DNA of 12,881 nt, from contig CAMWWS010000036.1 of the NCBI GenBank assembly GCA_947178085.1, positions 1 through 12,881 of the forward strand. Direction: 5' to 3'. How positions within the stretch are numbered: the stretch's first letter is position 1; each line of letters begins with the position of its first letter. Made by a program: the position numbers and the translations under genes. This DNA comes from an uncultured Lachnospiraceae bacterium (GTDB lineage: Bacteria; Bacillota_A; Clostridia; Lachnospirales; Lachnospiraceae). The notes below the pieces were generated by a model, which was not told the DNA's origin, searched no databases, and worked only from the letters and a program-made list of their open reading frames with translations. This document shows positions 1 through 5,471 of the stretch, one piece after another.

Positions 1-23
1 CGTCAGATGTGTATAATCGACAG
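1..23. other. Residual Nextera (Tn5) sequencing adapter at contig end
   Basis: Bases 1-23 match the 3' end of the Illumina Nextera read-1 adapter (CGTC followed by the 19-base Tn5 mosaic end) at 21 of 23 positions. The two mismatches are adjacent, TC instead of GA at 17-18. Such a match at the very first base of a contig is an assembly artefact, so biological sequence should be taken to begin at about base 24. The last seven codons of the helicase reading frame that crosses it are therefore not real. Confidence 0.93.
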
Positions 24-1195
24 ATTCTGCTGATGAAATGTATCCAGCCTCTTCCTTTTTCTGTAAAATTTTTCGGACTGTGATTAATCTGAGTATTTGT
101 TCCATAGACATCTATCGCGGACTCTTTGACATTTTGGCAGAAAGTATCCAAATGCTTAACTATAAAGAGCTTTTTTTCACCCACTTTAAATGATACTGCA
201 AGCTTCCCGCCTTTTTTAATTACTCTGGGAATCAGCTTCAGACTGTTTTCTTTTCCTATTGTTCCTGCCGCTGTCAGATTCGCTCTTTTTTCCTGATAAA
301 ATGACATAAGCCTCTTCGCATTTAAATCGGTGGCATCTCCGATATTATGGACAGCCAGATATTCTTCCAGCTTGATTAAAACACCCGCTTTATAGCCACA
401 GGTAGTTTTGCGAGAAAACCACATATAATATCCCTGGCGGCATTTTGGACACCGGCATCCAAAATTTATAACTTTTGTACGCGAAAACTGCAGCTGTATT
501 GAAAATTCATCCGTACCTGACTTGCCTATAGCGTCCAACTGCCCCAAGATTCTACCGTTGTCCTGATCATATCCGGACTTAATCTGCATGATTTTAATCT
601 TTCCCTGTCTTAAAAGATTCTCGCCTTCTACATATGAGGACTTAGGAATATCCATGGATTTTCTGATAGCGGTGCCATTGAAATAATTATAATGTTCAAG
701 ACTGGCGATGCTTTCGCTGGGGGTTGAGGTTGGCATGAGTGAGGATGACTCCTCGGGGTCTGGAGATGGTGAGCCGCCGAGTAATGTGTATTCTACCGGG
801 TCTTCTTTTTTATCGTCTTCTGCATATTCTGTTGTATCTTCTATTGCATCTTCTGTTGTATCTTCCTCAAATTCAGGCTCAGACTGGTACCGTGCAGCTG
901 TTGTATCTTCTTCGCTGTGGTGTGATTCTGCTTCCTGCTCTTTTGCTTCAATGGCATACAGAACAGCTGCCATATGCTCGCAGTTTTCCCCTTCTTCTGA
1001 TATCGGGCAGTTGCATTTCATACTTGCAGGATAACCGTCTTGCATTTTTATCTGTACTTCAAAGTACCTTATCCCAAGCACTGCTGCCGTATATGTACCA
1101 TTGTTTTTTTCAAGGTCGGCAACTCTTTTATTAAGATAGAATGCCAATCCTCGCTCTAATGTATTCCGTTCAAATTTATATTTCCATTCAATCAT
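1..1195 (-). CDS. SNF2-family helicase with N-terminal SWIM zinc finger, partial (3' end missing)
   Basis: The frame is open from ATG at 1195 to the contig edge (398 codons, the last about seven being adapter). A SWIM zinc finger of the form CxC-x8-CxH is formed by C61, C63, C72 and H74. A second, degenerate one lies at C247, C249, C266 and Y268, with Tyr in place of the final His. Between them is an acidic low-complexity linker (about 86-160) with repeated EDTT units. The layout matches the N-terminal part of the bacterial SWIM/SNF2-associated helicases of Firmicutes, usually about 1000 residues; the ATPase motor would lie beyond the contig end and is not visible. These proteins are thought to remodel nucleic-acid complexes, but the substrate is unknown. 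The start is uncertain: no good ribosome binding site precedes 1195, and an in-frame TTG lies six codons upstream within a tandem duplication. Confidence 0.75.
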   Translation of the reverse strand, partial: MIEWKYKFERNTLERGLAFYLNKRVADLEKNNGTYTAAVLGIRYFEVQIKMQDGYPASMKCNCPISEEGENCEHMAAVLYAIEAKEQEAESHHSEEDTTAARYQSEPEFEEDTTEDAIEDTTEYAEDDKKEDPVEYTLLGGSPSPDPEESSSLMPTSTPSESIASLEHYNYFNGTAIRKSMDIPKSSYVEGENLLRQGKIKIMQIKSGYDQDNGRILGQLDAIGKSGTDEFSIQLQFSRTKVINFGCRCPKCRQGYYMWFSRKTTCGYKAGVLIKLEEYLAVHNIGDATDLNAKRLMSFYQEKRANLTAAGTIGKENSLKLIPRVIKKGGKLAVSFKVGEKKLFIVKHLDTFCQNVKESAIDVYGTNTQINHSPKNFTEKGRGWIHFISRICRLYTSD

Positions 1196-1214
1196 ACTTA
1201 TATTTCCATTCAAT
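1171..1214. repeat. 22-bp tandem duplication over the helicase start codon
   Basis: Bases 1171-1192 and 1193-1214 are head-to-tail copies identical at 20 of 22 positions. The annotated ATG of the minus-strand helicase sits at the boundary. Because the unit is not a multiple of three, the upstream copy is read in another frame. The duplication therefore moves the translation start relative to any upstream signal. Confidence 0.85.
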
Positions 1215-1306
1215 TATTGTATTTTCCCGTTTTCCATATATGCTCGCGTTTGCATTATTTTACAAATTCCATGAATATATGGGTTAAGCATTGATTAATC
1301 TGTCGT

Positions 1307-1408
1307 ATGCCACTTAAAATATTACAAGGTTTTCATTACACAGTCAATATAACGCTTATTACTTTAGCCTTTGGGGTTATTACTATGATGGTACTAGTTG
1401 AAAATTAA
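1307..1408 (+). CDS. Possible 33-residue membrane peptide or permease relic
   Basis: A 34-codon frame runs from ATG at 1307 to TAA at 1406-1408 in the gap between the helicase and the SOD gene. Its product is hydrophobic in the middle and would form one membrane helix. The pattern QGFHYTVNITLITLAFG faintly recalls the first helix of amino-acid ABC permeases, so it may be a relic. There is no clear ribosome binding site, and chance cannot be excluded in so short a frame. I see nothing else firm in the 280-base gap apart from AT-rich sequence likely to hold the divergent promoters. Confidence 0.2.
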   Translation: MPLKILQGFHYTVNITLITLAFGVITMMVLVEN

Positions 1409-1476
1409 GATAAGCGAAAAAATATTTCCAACATAGAATATATCATATAGAAAAATATCGGTTTGGAGAAAAATTC

Positions 1477-1956
1477 ATGTTCTGTGATAATCTATACAAT
1501 AATGCTACACCTGATGCTTCGGCAGTCGTAAACGGTAATCGCTCACATCCTGAATTGTACGGGGTAGTTCAATTTTATCAAATGCCTTTCGGCGTATTCG
1601 TAATTGCACAATTTCATGGCTTACCCTTAATAACCGGAGAAAACCCCAATCAATTTTTAGGATTTCATATACATGAAAACGGCGATTGTTCACAAAATAT
1701 CGAATATGATTTCAATATGACTGGAAGTCATTATAATCCTGATAATTTCCTTCACCCCAATCACCGCGGCGACCTTCCGCCCATTCTTAACTGCAACGGT
1801 TATGCATGGCAGTCATTTCTGACAAACAGACTCGTTGTTTCTGAAATAATCGGACGCAGTGTTGTCGTGCATAATTCTTTTGATGATTTTTCAACCCAGC
1901 CGTCAGGTAACAGCGGCGCAAAAATCGGTTGCGGCGTAATCACTGCTAACAAGTAA
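1477..1956 (+). CDS. sodC: Cu/Zn superoxide dismutase family protein, no signal peptide
   Basis: The 159-residue product has the Cu/Zn SOD signature. FHIHENGDC gives copper ligands H64 and H66, GSHYNP gives the bridging H85, and the short LHPNHRGD loop gives probable zinc ligands H93, H96 and D99. VVVHNS supplies the fourth copper ligand, H132. C71 and C152 (GCGVI) would form the conserved disulfide. The usual active-site Arg before the last Cys is Lys here (K149), as in some Gram-positive relatives. Unlike most bacterial SodC there is no signal peptide or lipobox, so the protein is probably cytoplasmic. It would dismutate superoxide to peroxide and oxygen. GGAG nine bases before the ATG supports the start. 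The 3' end overlaps the convergent phosphatase gene by 11 bases with no terminator between them. Confidence 0.92.
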   Translation: MFCDNLYNNATPDASAVVNGNRSHPELYGVVQFYQMPFGVFVIAQFHGLPLITGENPNQFLGFHIHENGDCSQNIEYDFNMTGSHYNPDNFLHPNHRGDLPPILNCNGYAWQSFLTNRLVVSEIIGRSVVVHNSFDDFSTQPSGNSGAKIGCGVITANK

Positions 1957-2416
1957 TTTTGTGCTCCTTTTCCAGATATGCGAGCAAGGCTTCGCAACCC
2001 TCTACAATATCAGCATAGGTAACATCAAAATTACCTGTATACCATGGGTCAGCAATATCACGCGGACTGTTTCCAAAATCCAGAAGCCTGAAAACTTTAT
2101 GTTCCGCATCGTCTCCCAATATCCGCATCATATTGCGGATATTCATCTGATCCATGCCAATCAGATAATCATATTCTTTATAATCTTCCTTAGTCATCTG
2201 CACCGCTCTATGCGGCACCAGCGGAATACCAACGGCGCGTAGTTTGCCCACGGTTCCATAGTGCGGAGTATTTCCGATTTCTTCGCGGCTGGTGGCTGCG
2301 GATGATATTTGGAATTGGGTTTCCAGGTTGCGGGTTTTTACCATGTGGGTCATGATGCTCTCGGCCATTGGGGATCTGCAAATATTGCCGTGACAGACGA
2401 AAAGTATTTTTATCAT
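1946..2416 (-). CDS. Low-molecular-weight protein tyrosine phosphatase
   Basis: The 156-residue protein begins with the diagnostic P-loop CHGNICRS (C8 nucleophile, R14 phosphate binding; pattern C-x5-R). It carries the general-acid Asp in DPWYTGNF (D123) near its C-terminus. Length and order fit the complete LMW-PTP fold. The enzyme hydrolyses phosphotyrosine, or in some Firmicutes (YwlE) phosphoarginine; the sequence alone does not decide which. AAGGAG ten bases upstream of the ATG supports the start. The 5' region contains two hairpins (2470-2487 and 2558-2594) that could act in its regulation. The gene converges on the SOD gene, with stop codons overlapping. Confidence 0.96.
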   Translation of the reverse strand: MIKILFVCHGNICRSPMAESIMTHMVKTRNLETQFQISSAATSREEIGNTPHYGTVGKLRAVGIPLVPHRAVQMTKEDYKEYDYLIGMDQMNIRNMMRILGDDAEHKVFRLLDFGNSPRDIADPWYTGNFDVTYADIVEGCEALLAYLEKEHKITC

Positions 2417-2469
2417 AACGCTAAAACTCCTTAAAATATTGTATTTATACCACTTTTATGTGTTTTTGT

Positions 2470-2487
2470 GGCAGATGTTTTTCTGCC
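2470..2487. repeat. Short inverted repeat in the phosphatase 5' region
   Basis: GGCAGA and TCTGCC form a perfect 6-bp stem around a six-base loop, 54 bases upstream of the phosphatase start. There is no T-run on either strand, so it is more like an operator or leader hairpin than a terminator. No binding protein can be named. Confidence 0.4.
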
Positions 2488-2557
2488 TTATCATAGCATA
2501 TCATGGCATAAATTGGTATATTTTTTCATCTATTCTTAGTAAATACTCTTTCTTTAT

Positions 2558-2594
2558 GTGCCACAATTCTAAGATATTTCTTAATTTGTGGCAC
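2558..2594. repeat. Two-step hairpin between the phosphatase promoter region and the ATPase relic
   Basis: GTGCCACAA (2558-2566) pairs with TTGTGGCAC (2586-2594). Inside it TAAGA (2570-2574) pairs with TCTTA (2579-2583) around a four-base loop. The last base overlaps the stop of the ATPase relic. No U-run follows on either strand. It may stop transcription from the relic or be a protein-binding site; a related GTGGCA sequence recurs at 2468-2473. Confidence 0.55.
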
Positions 2595-3180
2595 TATGTC
2601 AAATTAATATCCTTCTTTCCAATCAAGAAATCCACTATGTTGATATGTGAAATACCATCCCTTGAAAAATCCAGTTTGTCCATTGAAAGTACATATTTAG
2701 GAGACGCATCGCTGATTGGCTTAAATGCACCAAATTCCCTCTCTATCGTCTGATTACTGCTTAAATAATATTCTACCTGGATGAAGCATTTCTTTTTCCC
2801 ACTTATAACGACAAAATGTATCTTCGATGTTTACGAGATTTGTATTAACCATTCTAAATCCCGTATCTACAGCATACTGTTTTCAACGTATGCCATAGCC
2901 TGCTTTCCTACTATATTATAATGCTTCACCCTGTCAATCAGACACGCTTTCTCCATTTTATCCACGTACCTATAAATAGTCTTTCTATCTATTTGTTCCT
3001 CGTTTTGGTTCTCAAAATATGTTTCCATATTCTTTGCGGAAAATTCTTTTCCCGCATTCGCCATAATGTATCCAGCGATCATTTCAAATTTCTGTCTGTT
3101 AATCTTTGATCTGTCCGTAATAATATCCTTTTACAATATTCCTTACGAAATAACCTGCATGAATTGAATCAAAGTCTTTT
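2594..3180 (-). pseudogene. Decayed AAA-family ATPase of the DUF4143 type
   Basis: Three minus-strand pieces in different frames match the C-terminal half of the AAA/DUF4143 ATPases. The first piece (about 3180-3096) reads FDSI..FVRNIVKGYYYG and ends at a stop. After a frameshift the second (3082 down to 2867) reads IAGYIMANAGKEFSA, TIYRYVDKMEKACLI and KHYNIVGKQA. A further shift gives the C-terminus, with KKKCFIQVEYYLSSNQTIE, PKYVLSMDKLDFSRDGI and HINIVDFL before TAG at 2594. The segment expected between the winged-helix-like part and the nuclease-like C-terminus, roughly 60 residues, is missing. No Walker A or B region is present. The gene is dead; intact relatives are common, poorly understood ATPases of Firmicutes and archaea. 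Confidence 0.85.
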
Positions 3181-3215
3181 GGAAATAAGTTTTTTAAAAT
3201 GTCAAAGGATTTACT

Positions 3216-3347
3216 TTAAGTTAAACAAAGAGATTTCGCTGCGACTCGCATATCTTGCTCACTCCATTTTGAAATAATCTCATTAATCCCTGCATATAGC
3301 TCATATCCAACATCTCTACTCCGTTGCCTAAAACGCGCACCGTTCAT
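3216..3347 (-). CDS. Small hypothetical protein, 43 residues, possibly a truncated gene
   Basis: ATG at 3347 is preceded by GGAGGAGACATA, a strong ribosome binding site, and the frame ends at TAA 3216. The product is basic at the N-terminus and probably helical (GYELYAGINEIISKWSEQD). I do not recognise a family. It lies directly upstream of the decayed ATPase on the same strand, in a region of evident decay, so it may be the 5' remainder of a longer gene. The good ribosome binding site is the main reason to list it. Confidence 0.35.
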   Translation of the reverse strand: MNGARFRQRSRDVGYELYAGINEIISKWSEQDMRVAAKSLCLT

Positions 3348-3465
3348 TATGTCTCCTCCAACCGATATGGCATAAAAATGTGATCTATTGGGATATGTGC
3401 CAAGTCTACCACAATAAGGTGCGGTTTGTCACTAACACATGAAATGGAAATGAAAGAACTAAGAA

Positions 3466-3517
3466 AGGATACGGTTGACGCTCTGCTGCCTTTCCAGCCG
3501 CCCATCGTCCGTATCCT
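3466..3517. repeat. Nested inverted repeat, possible structured RNA or element end
   Basis: AGGATACGG (3466-3474) and CCGTATCCT (3509-3517) are perfect 9-bp arms. On the minus strand the intervening 34 bases can form a further GACG/CGTC pair and an inner GCTG/CAGC stem with a six-base loop. The GC content is higher than that of its neighbours. No coding frame across it looks real, and no T-run follows. Function unknown. Confidence 0.45.
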
Positions 3518-3535
3518 CATCCAAATACAATTTAC

Positions 3536-3602
3536 GAACTGTCCATTAATAACTTGTGCATTTGACAAGTCTAAATCCACATAAGTTATTTTTGGACAGC
3601 TC
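3536..3602. mobile_element. 67-bp MITE-like inverted-repeat unit just after the XRE regulator gene
   Basis: The unit begins GAACTGTCC and ends GGACAGCTC. The 20-base arms (3536-3555 and 3583-3602) match at 17 of 20 positions, and an inner CTTGT/ACAAG pair lies between them. The outer end is one base from the stop codon of the regulator gene. Terminal CTGTCC-AAAA-type ends are seen in several insertion sequences, so a minimal transposon relic is plausible. A simple role as a transcription terminator hairpin for the regulator is the alternative. I see no clear target-site duplication. Confidence 0.45.
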
Positions 3603-3603
3603 C

Positions 3604-4503
3604 TTACTCAGAAATCGGTACATCGCCCTGCTGCTTTCTGTCATGCAGCAACACATAGAAATTGTCTTTTCTCTCAATCCTTTCTCTGATTCTCTGGGCA
3701 AGCGCCTCCGCTCCCAGCTCAGGATCCTGCCGCAGGCATAATTCCATAACCTCAATAAATTTGGGCAGATAGCAGATACCGTCTCCATGGGACAGCACAA
3801 TTTTTGACACCTCTGTCAGCAGACTGTAGGATATCTTCTCCGGCACCACTCCTTCTATCAGGGCAGGATACTTGATCCTAAGGTTGTCCACTATGTCCTT
3901 CATCAGATCCGGGTACAGGATCTCGTGGTATTTCTGCGAGACTGTCTCCTTCAGCATATTCATGATATGCTCCATGGTATCGTCTCCCACATCCTCCAGT
4001 ATCTCGGAATAAAGTACATTTTTACAGGTACAGATCATGAACTCCTTCTTCTCCACCAGGGAATGGTCCCTGATCCGAACCACAGGCATCAAGATGCCTT
4101 CCCAGGCAAGTTCTTTTCTGATCTTCATGACTCTTTCCGCATAGCTTTCATCCCTGACCAAAAGCGGAACCACATCCACCCCAAATACCAGTTCCAAAGG
4201 CACCAGCGCCATCCTCAGACTCTCCCCTATCTCCGACTGCATGGACAGTATGCCGTCCTCCGCCTCTTCTGAAGTCCCAAGCCACTCCGCTCCCAGCAAC
4301 CAGTCTGTGCTGACTCCCAAAAGCCTTGCAATATCCAACAGTATGGAGACATCCGGAAGACTCATTCCTCTCTCCCATTTACTCACAGCCTGCGGCGTCA
4401 CCCCGAGCCGCCTAGCCATCTCCTCCTGGGTCATGTTCCTGTTCTGACGACAATTAGACAGCCGGACTCCTATCTGCATCCACTCATTTACCTTTCCTGC
4501 CAT
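3604..4503 (-). CDS. XRE-family regulator fused to an FlhA/FHIPEP cytoplasmic-like domain
   Basis: The 299-residue protein starts at 4503, where AGGAGG lies six bases before the ATG; a longer frame to 4590 lacks such a site. Residues 11-70 form a classical XRE helix-turn-helix (MTQEEMARRLGVTPQAVSKW, then LPDVSILLDIARLLGVSTDWLL). Residues about 95-280 resemble the C-terminal cytoplasmic domain of flagellar export protein FlhA. They show LELVFGVDVVPLL, ERVMKIRKELA, VVRIRD, DIVDNLRIKYPALIEGVVP and LPKFIEVMELC in the same order as FlhA. The FlhA membrane part is absent, so this would be a DNA-binding protein using the FlhA platform as a ligand, partner or oligomerisation domain. No flagellar gene lies nearby. 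The HTH assignment is firm; the FlhA likeness is by eye but strong. It may be autoregulated through the inverted repeat at 4591-4605. Confidence 0.88.
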   Translation of the reverse strand: MAGKVNEWMQIGVRLSNCRQNRNMTQEEMARRLGVTPQAVSKWERGMSLPDVSILLDIARLLGVSTDWLLGAEWLGTSEEAEDGILSMQSEIGESLRMALVPLELVFGVDVVPLLVRDESYAERVMKIRKELAWEGILMPVVRIRDHSLVEKKEFMICTCKNVLYSEILEDVGDDTMEHIMNMLKETVSQKYHEILYPDLMKDIVDNLRIKYPALIEGVVPEKISYSLLTEVSKIVLSHGDGICYLPKFIEVMELCLRQDPELGAEALAQRIRERIERKDNFYVLLHDRKQQGDVPISE

Positions 4504-4590
4504 ATGTTTCCTCCTAACAGAATGCTCCAAAGGGGTGTACCTTCCCTCTTTGCATCCTCGTTTTCCCATCAGTTCTGTGCCGGCCAACAC

Positions 4591-4605
4591 TTATTTACAG
4601 AATAA
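4591..4605. promoter_or_regulatory. Possible operator of the XRE regulator
   Basis: TTATT-N5-AATAA is a perfect small inverted repeat 88 bases upstream of the regulator start, in the gap before its gene. XRE proteins often bind such sites in their own promoters. No clear -35/-10 pair could be fixed around it, so this is only suggestive. Confidence 0.25.
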
Positions 4606-4664
4606 CTGTATCACGAAATGGATGCACTGTAAATCAACTAGACGTTTGCCCAAAAATCAACCGT

Positions 4665-4934
4665 CTATACCTCTCTTTTTTCAAACAGACGTGCACGGTA
4701 TATCACACACCCCAAAACAACCCGCATGCAGACCGCCAATCTTGTCAGCCGAAAAGAACTTCTGTACTGAAGCATGTCACGGACTAAATCGCTTGTAAAC
4801 AGAATATATGGATCCGGTTCGTTCGTCTGGATGAAAGTGGTTTGTTTTGGCTCAACCAGGCTGATCATTGGAATATCATTCTGTAAGGCAATATTGGCTT
4901 CGGCCAAAAAATCGCAGGGACTGTAATTATGCTA
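4665..4934 (-). pseudogene. C-terminal relic of an unrecognised gene, in frame after the TnpV fragment
   Basis: After the TAG at 4932 the same frame stays open for 88 codons to the stop at 4665. It contains CDFLAEANIALQNDIPMISL, PDPYILFTSDLVRDMLQYR and a hydrophobic, cationic tail (LTRLAVCMRVVLGCVIYRA). This reads like genuine coding sequence, not a shadow, but it lacks a proper start (only TTG at 4907) and a ribosome binding site. It is best read as the remaining 3' end of a gene whose front was replaced by tnpV sequence. I do not recognise the family. It lies upstream of, and on the same strand as, the XRE regulator. Confidence 0.45.
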
Positions 4935-5126
4935 AACCACTCCAGCACTGCTGACAAATACATTTTTATAGAGAGAACTTGATCTGTTTTCAGGAAATCC
5001 ACAGGGATTTGGAGGGATGGACCAGTTTTCCTCCGGCAGCTTCAAGTCGGGGATATAGTAATCACCTTCCAACGTATAATGCAATCCGTTGCTTTCATCA
5101 TAAATGTACTTTTTCAGTTTATCCAT
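4932..5126 (-). pseudogene. tnpV: Truncated transposon-encoded protein TnpV
   Basis: ATG at 5126 is preceded by GAGGAG eight bases upstream. The first residues, MDKLKKYIYDESNGLHYTLE, followed by GDYYIPDLKLPEE, match the N-terminus of TnpV, a small protein of Firmicute transposons and integrative elements that is normally about 110-130 residues long. After residue 35 the likeness ends, and unrelated residues run to TAG at 4932. The fragment marks the edge of a former mobile element. A longer frame beginning at 5162 exists, but the ribosome binding site favours 5126. Confidence 0.72.
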
Positions 5127-5296
5127 TCTGTCGATCTCCTCATTCTGGTTTTGTAGTTGCAAGTCTGACTCTCCAGAAATATTGGTAAATCATTTGTAAA
5201 ATTGAATAAAAAACACAGAAAATATTTGAATTTACGGTGATAAGGAAGTATTCAAAACAACTTATCATCAACGCTGACAAACAGAGTGCAAACAAG

Positions 5297-5341
5297 AGCA
5301 GAGAACATATCACTTTCATTAGTGGTCGCTTCTCTGCTTTT
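5297..5341 (+). terminator. Hairpin terminator-like element left of the MBL cassette
   Basis: AGCAGAGAA (5297-5305) pairs with TTCTCTGCT (5330-5338), followed by a T-rich tail. An inner CACT/AGTG pair lies in the loop. It stands 55 bases before the cassette promoter and would insulate it from upstream plus-strand transcription. Its 3' half is part of the 37-bp direct repeat that recurs after the cassette. Confidence 0.6.
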
Positions 5342-5348
5342 CTGTTAC
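5312..5348 (+). repeat. 37-bp direct repeat, left copy
   Basis: This segment recurs at 7353-7389 with 35 of 37 identical bases; the two differences are in the GTCGC/GTTGG part. Similarity stops on both sides. The copies bracket the two-gene MBL cassette, with 2041 bases from one copy start to the other. Confidence 0.9.
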
Positions 5349-5395
5349 ATATTTTCCCTTGTTAGCATTTCTTCAATACAATTAAATGCTTTATA

Positions 5396-5424
5396 TTGAC
5401 AAGTAAAACAATATATGTTATATT
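5396..5424 (+). promoter_or_regulatory. Sigma-A promoter of the MBL/membrane protein operon
   Basis: A perfect -35 box TTGACA (5396-5401) is separated by 17 bases from a -10 box TATATT (5419-5424). Transcription would start at about 5431, inside the CIRCE operator. This is the strongest promoter match in the window. Confidence 0.85.
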
Positions 5425-5425
5425 A

Positions 5426-5452
5426 TTAGCACTCGATTAAATTGAGTGCTAA
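5426..5452 (+). promoter_or_regulatory. CIRCE operator (HrcA binding site)
   Basis: TTAGCACTC-N9-GAGTGCTAA is a perfect match to the CIRCE consensus, including the nine-base spacer. CIRCE is the operator of the heat-shock repressor HrcA, which normally controls groESL and dnaK in Firmicutes. Here it covers the predicted transcription start of the MBL gene. Its position immediately after the -10 box is the usual one for repression, and as part of the 5' UTR it could also form a stem. No chaperone gene lies in the window. Confidence 0.95.
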
Positions 5453-5471
5453 TAGTTGTGGGAGGTATTTT

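Noticed and set aside
708..1134. Two overlapping plus-strand frames rich in Ser/Leu
   Set aside because: They are antisense shadows of the acidic EDTT-repeat linker of the minus-strand SWIM helicase and have no ribosome binding site.
2439..2753. Plus-strand frame of 104 codons with hydrophobic residues
   Set aside because: It runs antisense to the DUF4143 ATPase relic and across the hairpin region; composition reflects AT richness and no start signal is present.
3347..3580. Minus-strand frame of 77 codons after the XRE regulator
   Set aside because: It starts inside the MITE-like inverted repeat and crosses the nested hairpin; no ribosome binding site and no recognisable protein pattern.
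3925..4272. Plus-strand frame of 115 codons
   Set aside because: Rich in His and Gln, antisense to the well-supported XRE-FlhA regulator; a shadow frame.
5297..5452. CRISPR-like or riboswitch-like repeats upstream of the MBL gene
   Set aside because: Only two copies of the 37-bp repeat exist, 2 kb apart, and the hairpins are explained by a terminator and the CIRCE element.
5442..5471. Upstream ATG giving the MBL protein ten extra residues
   Set aside because: This ATG lies inside the CIRCE operator with no ribosome binding site, whereas the ATG at 5472 has GGGAGG at ideal spacing.
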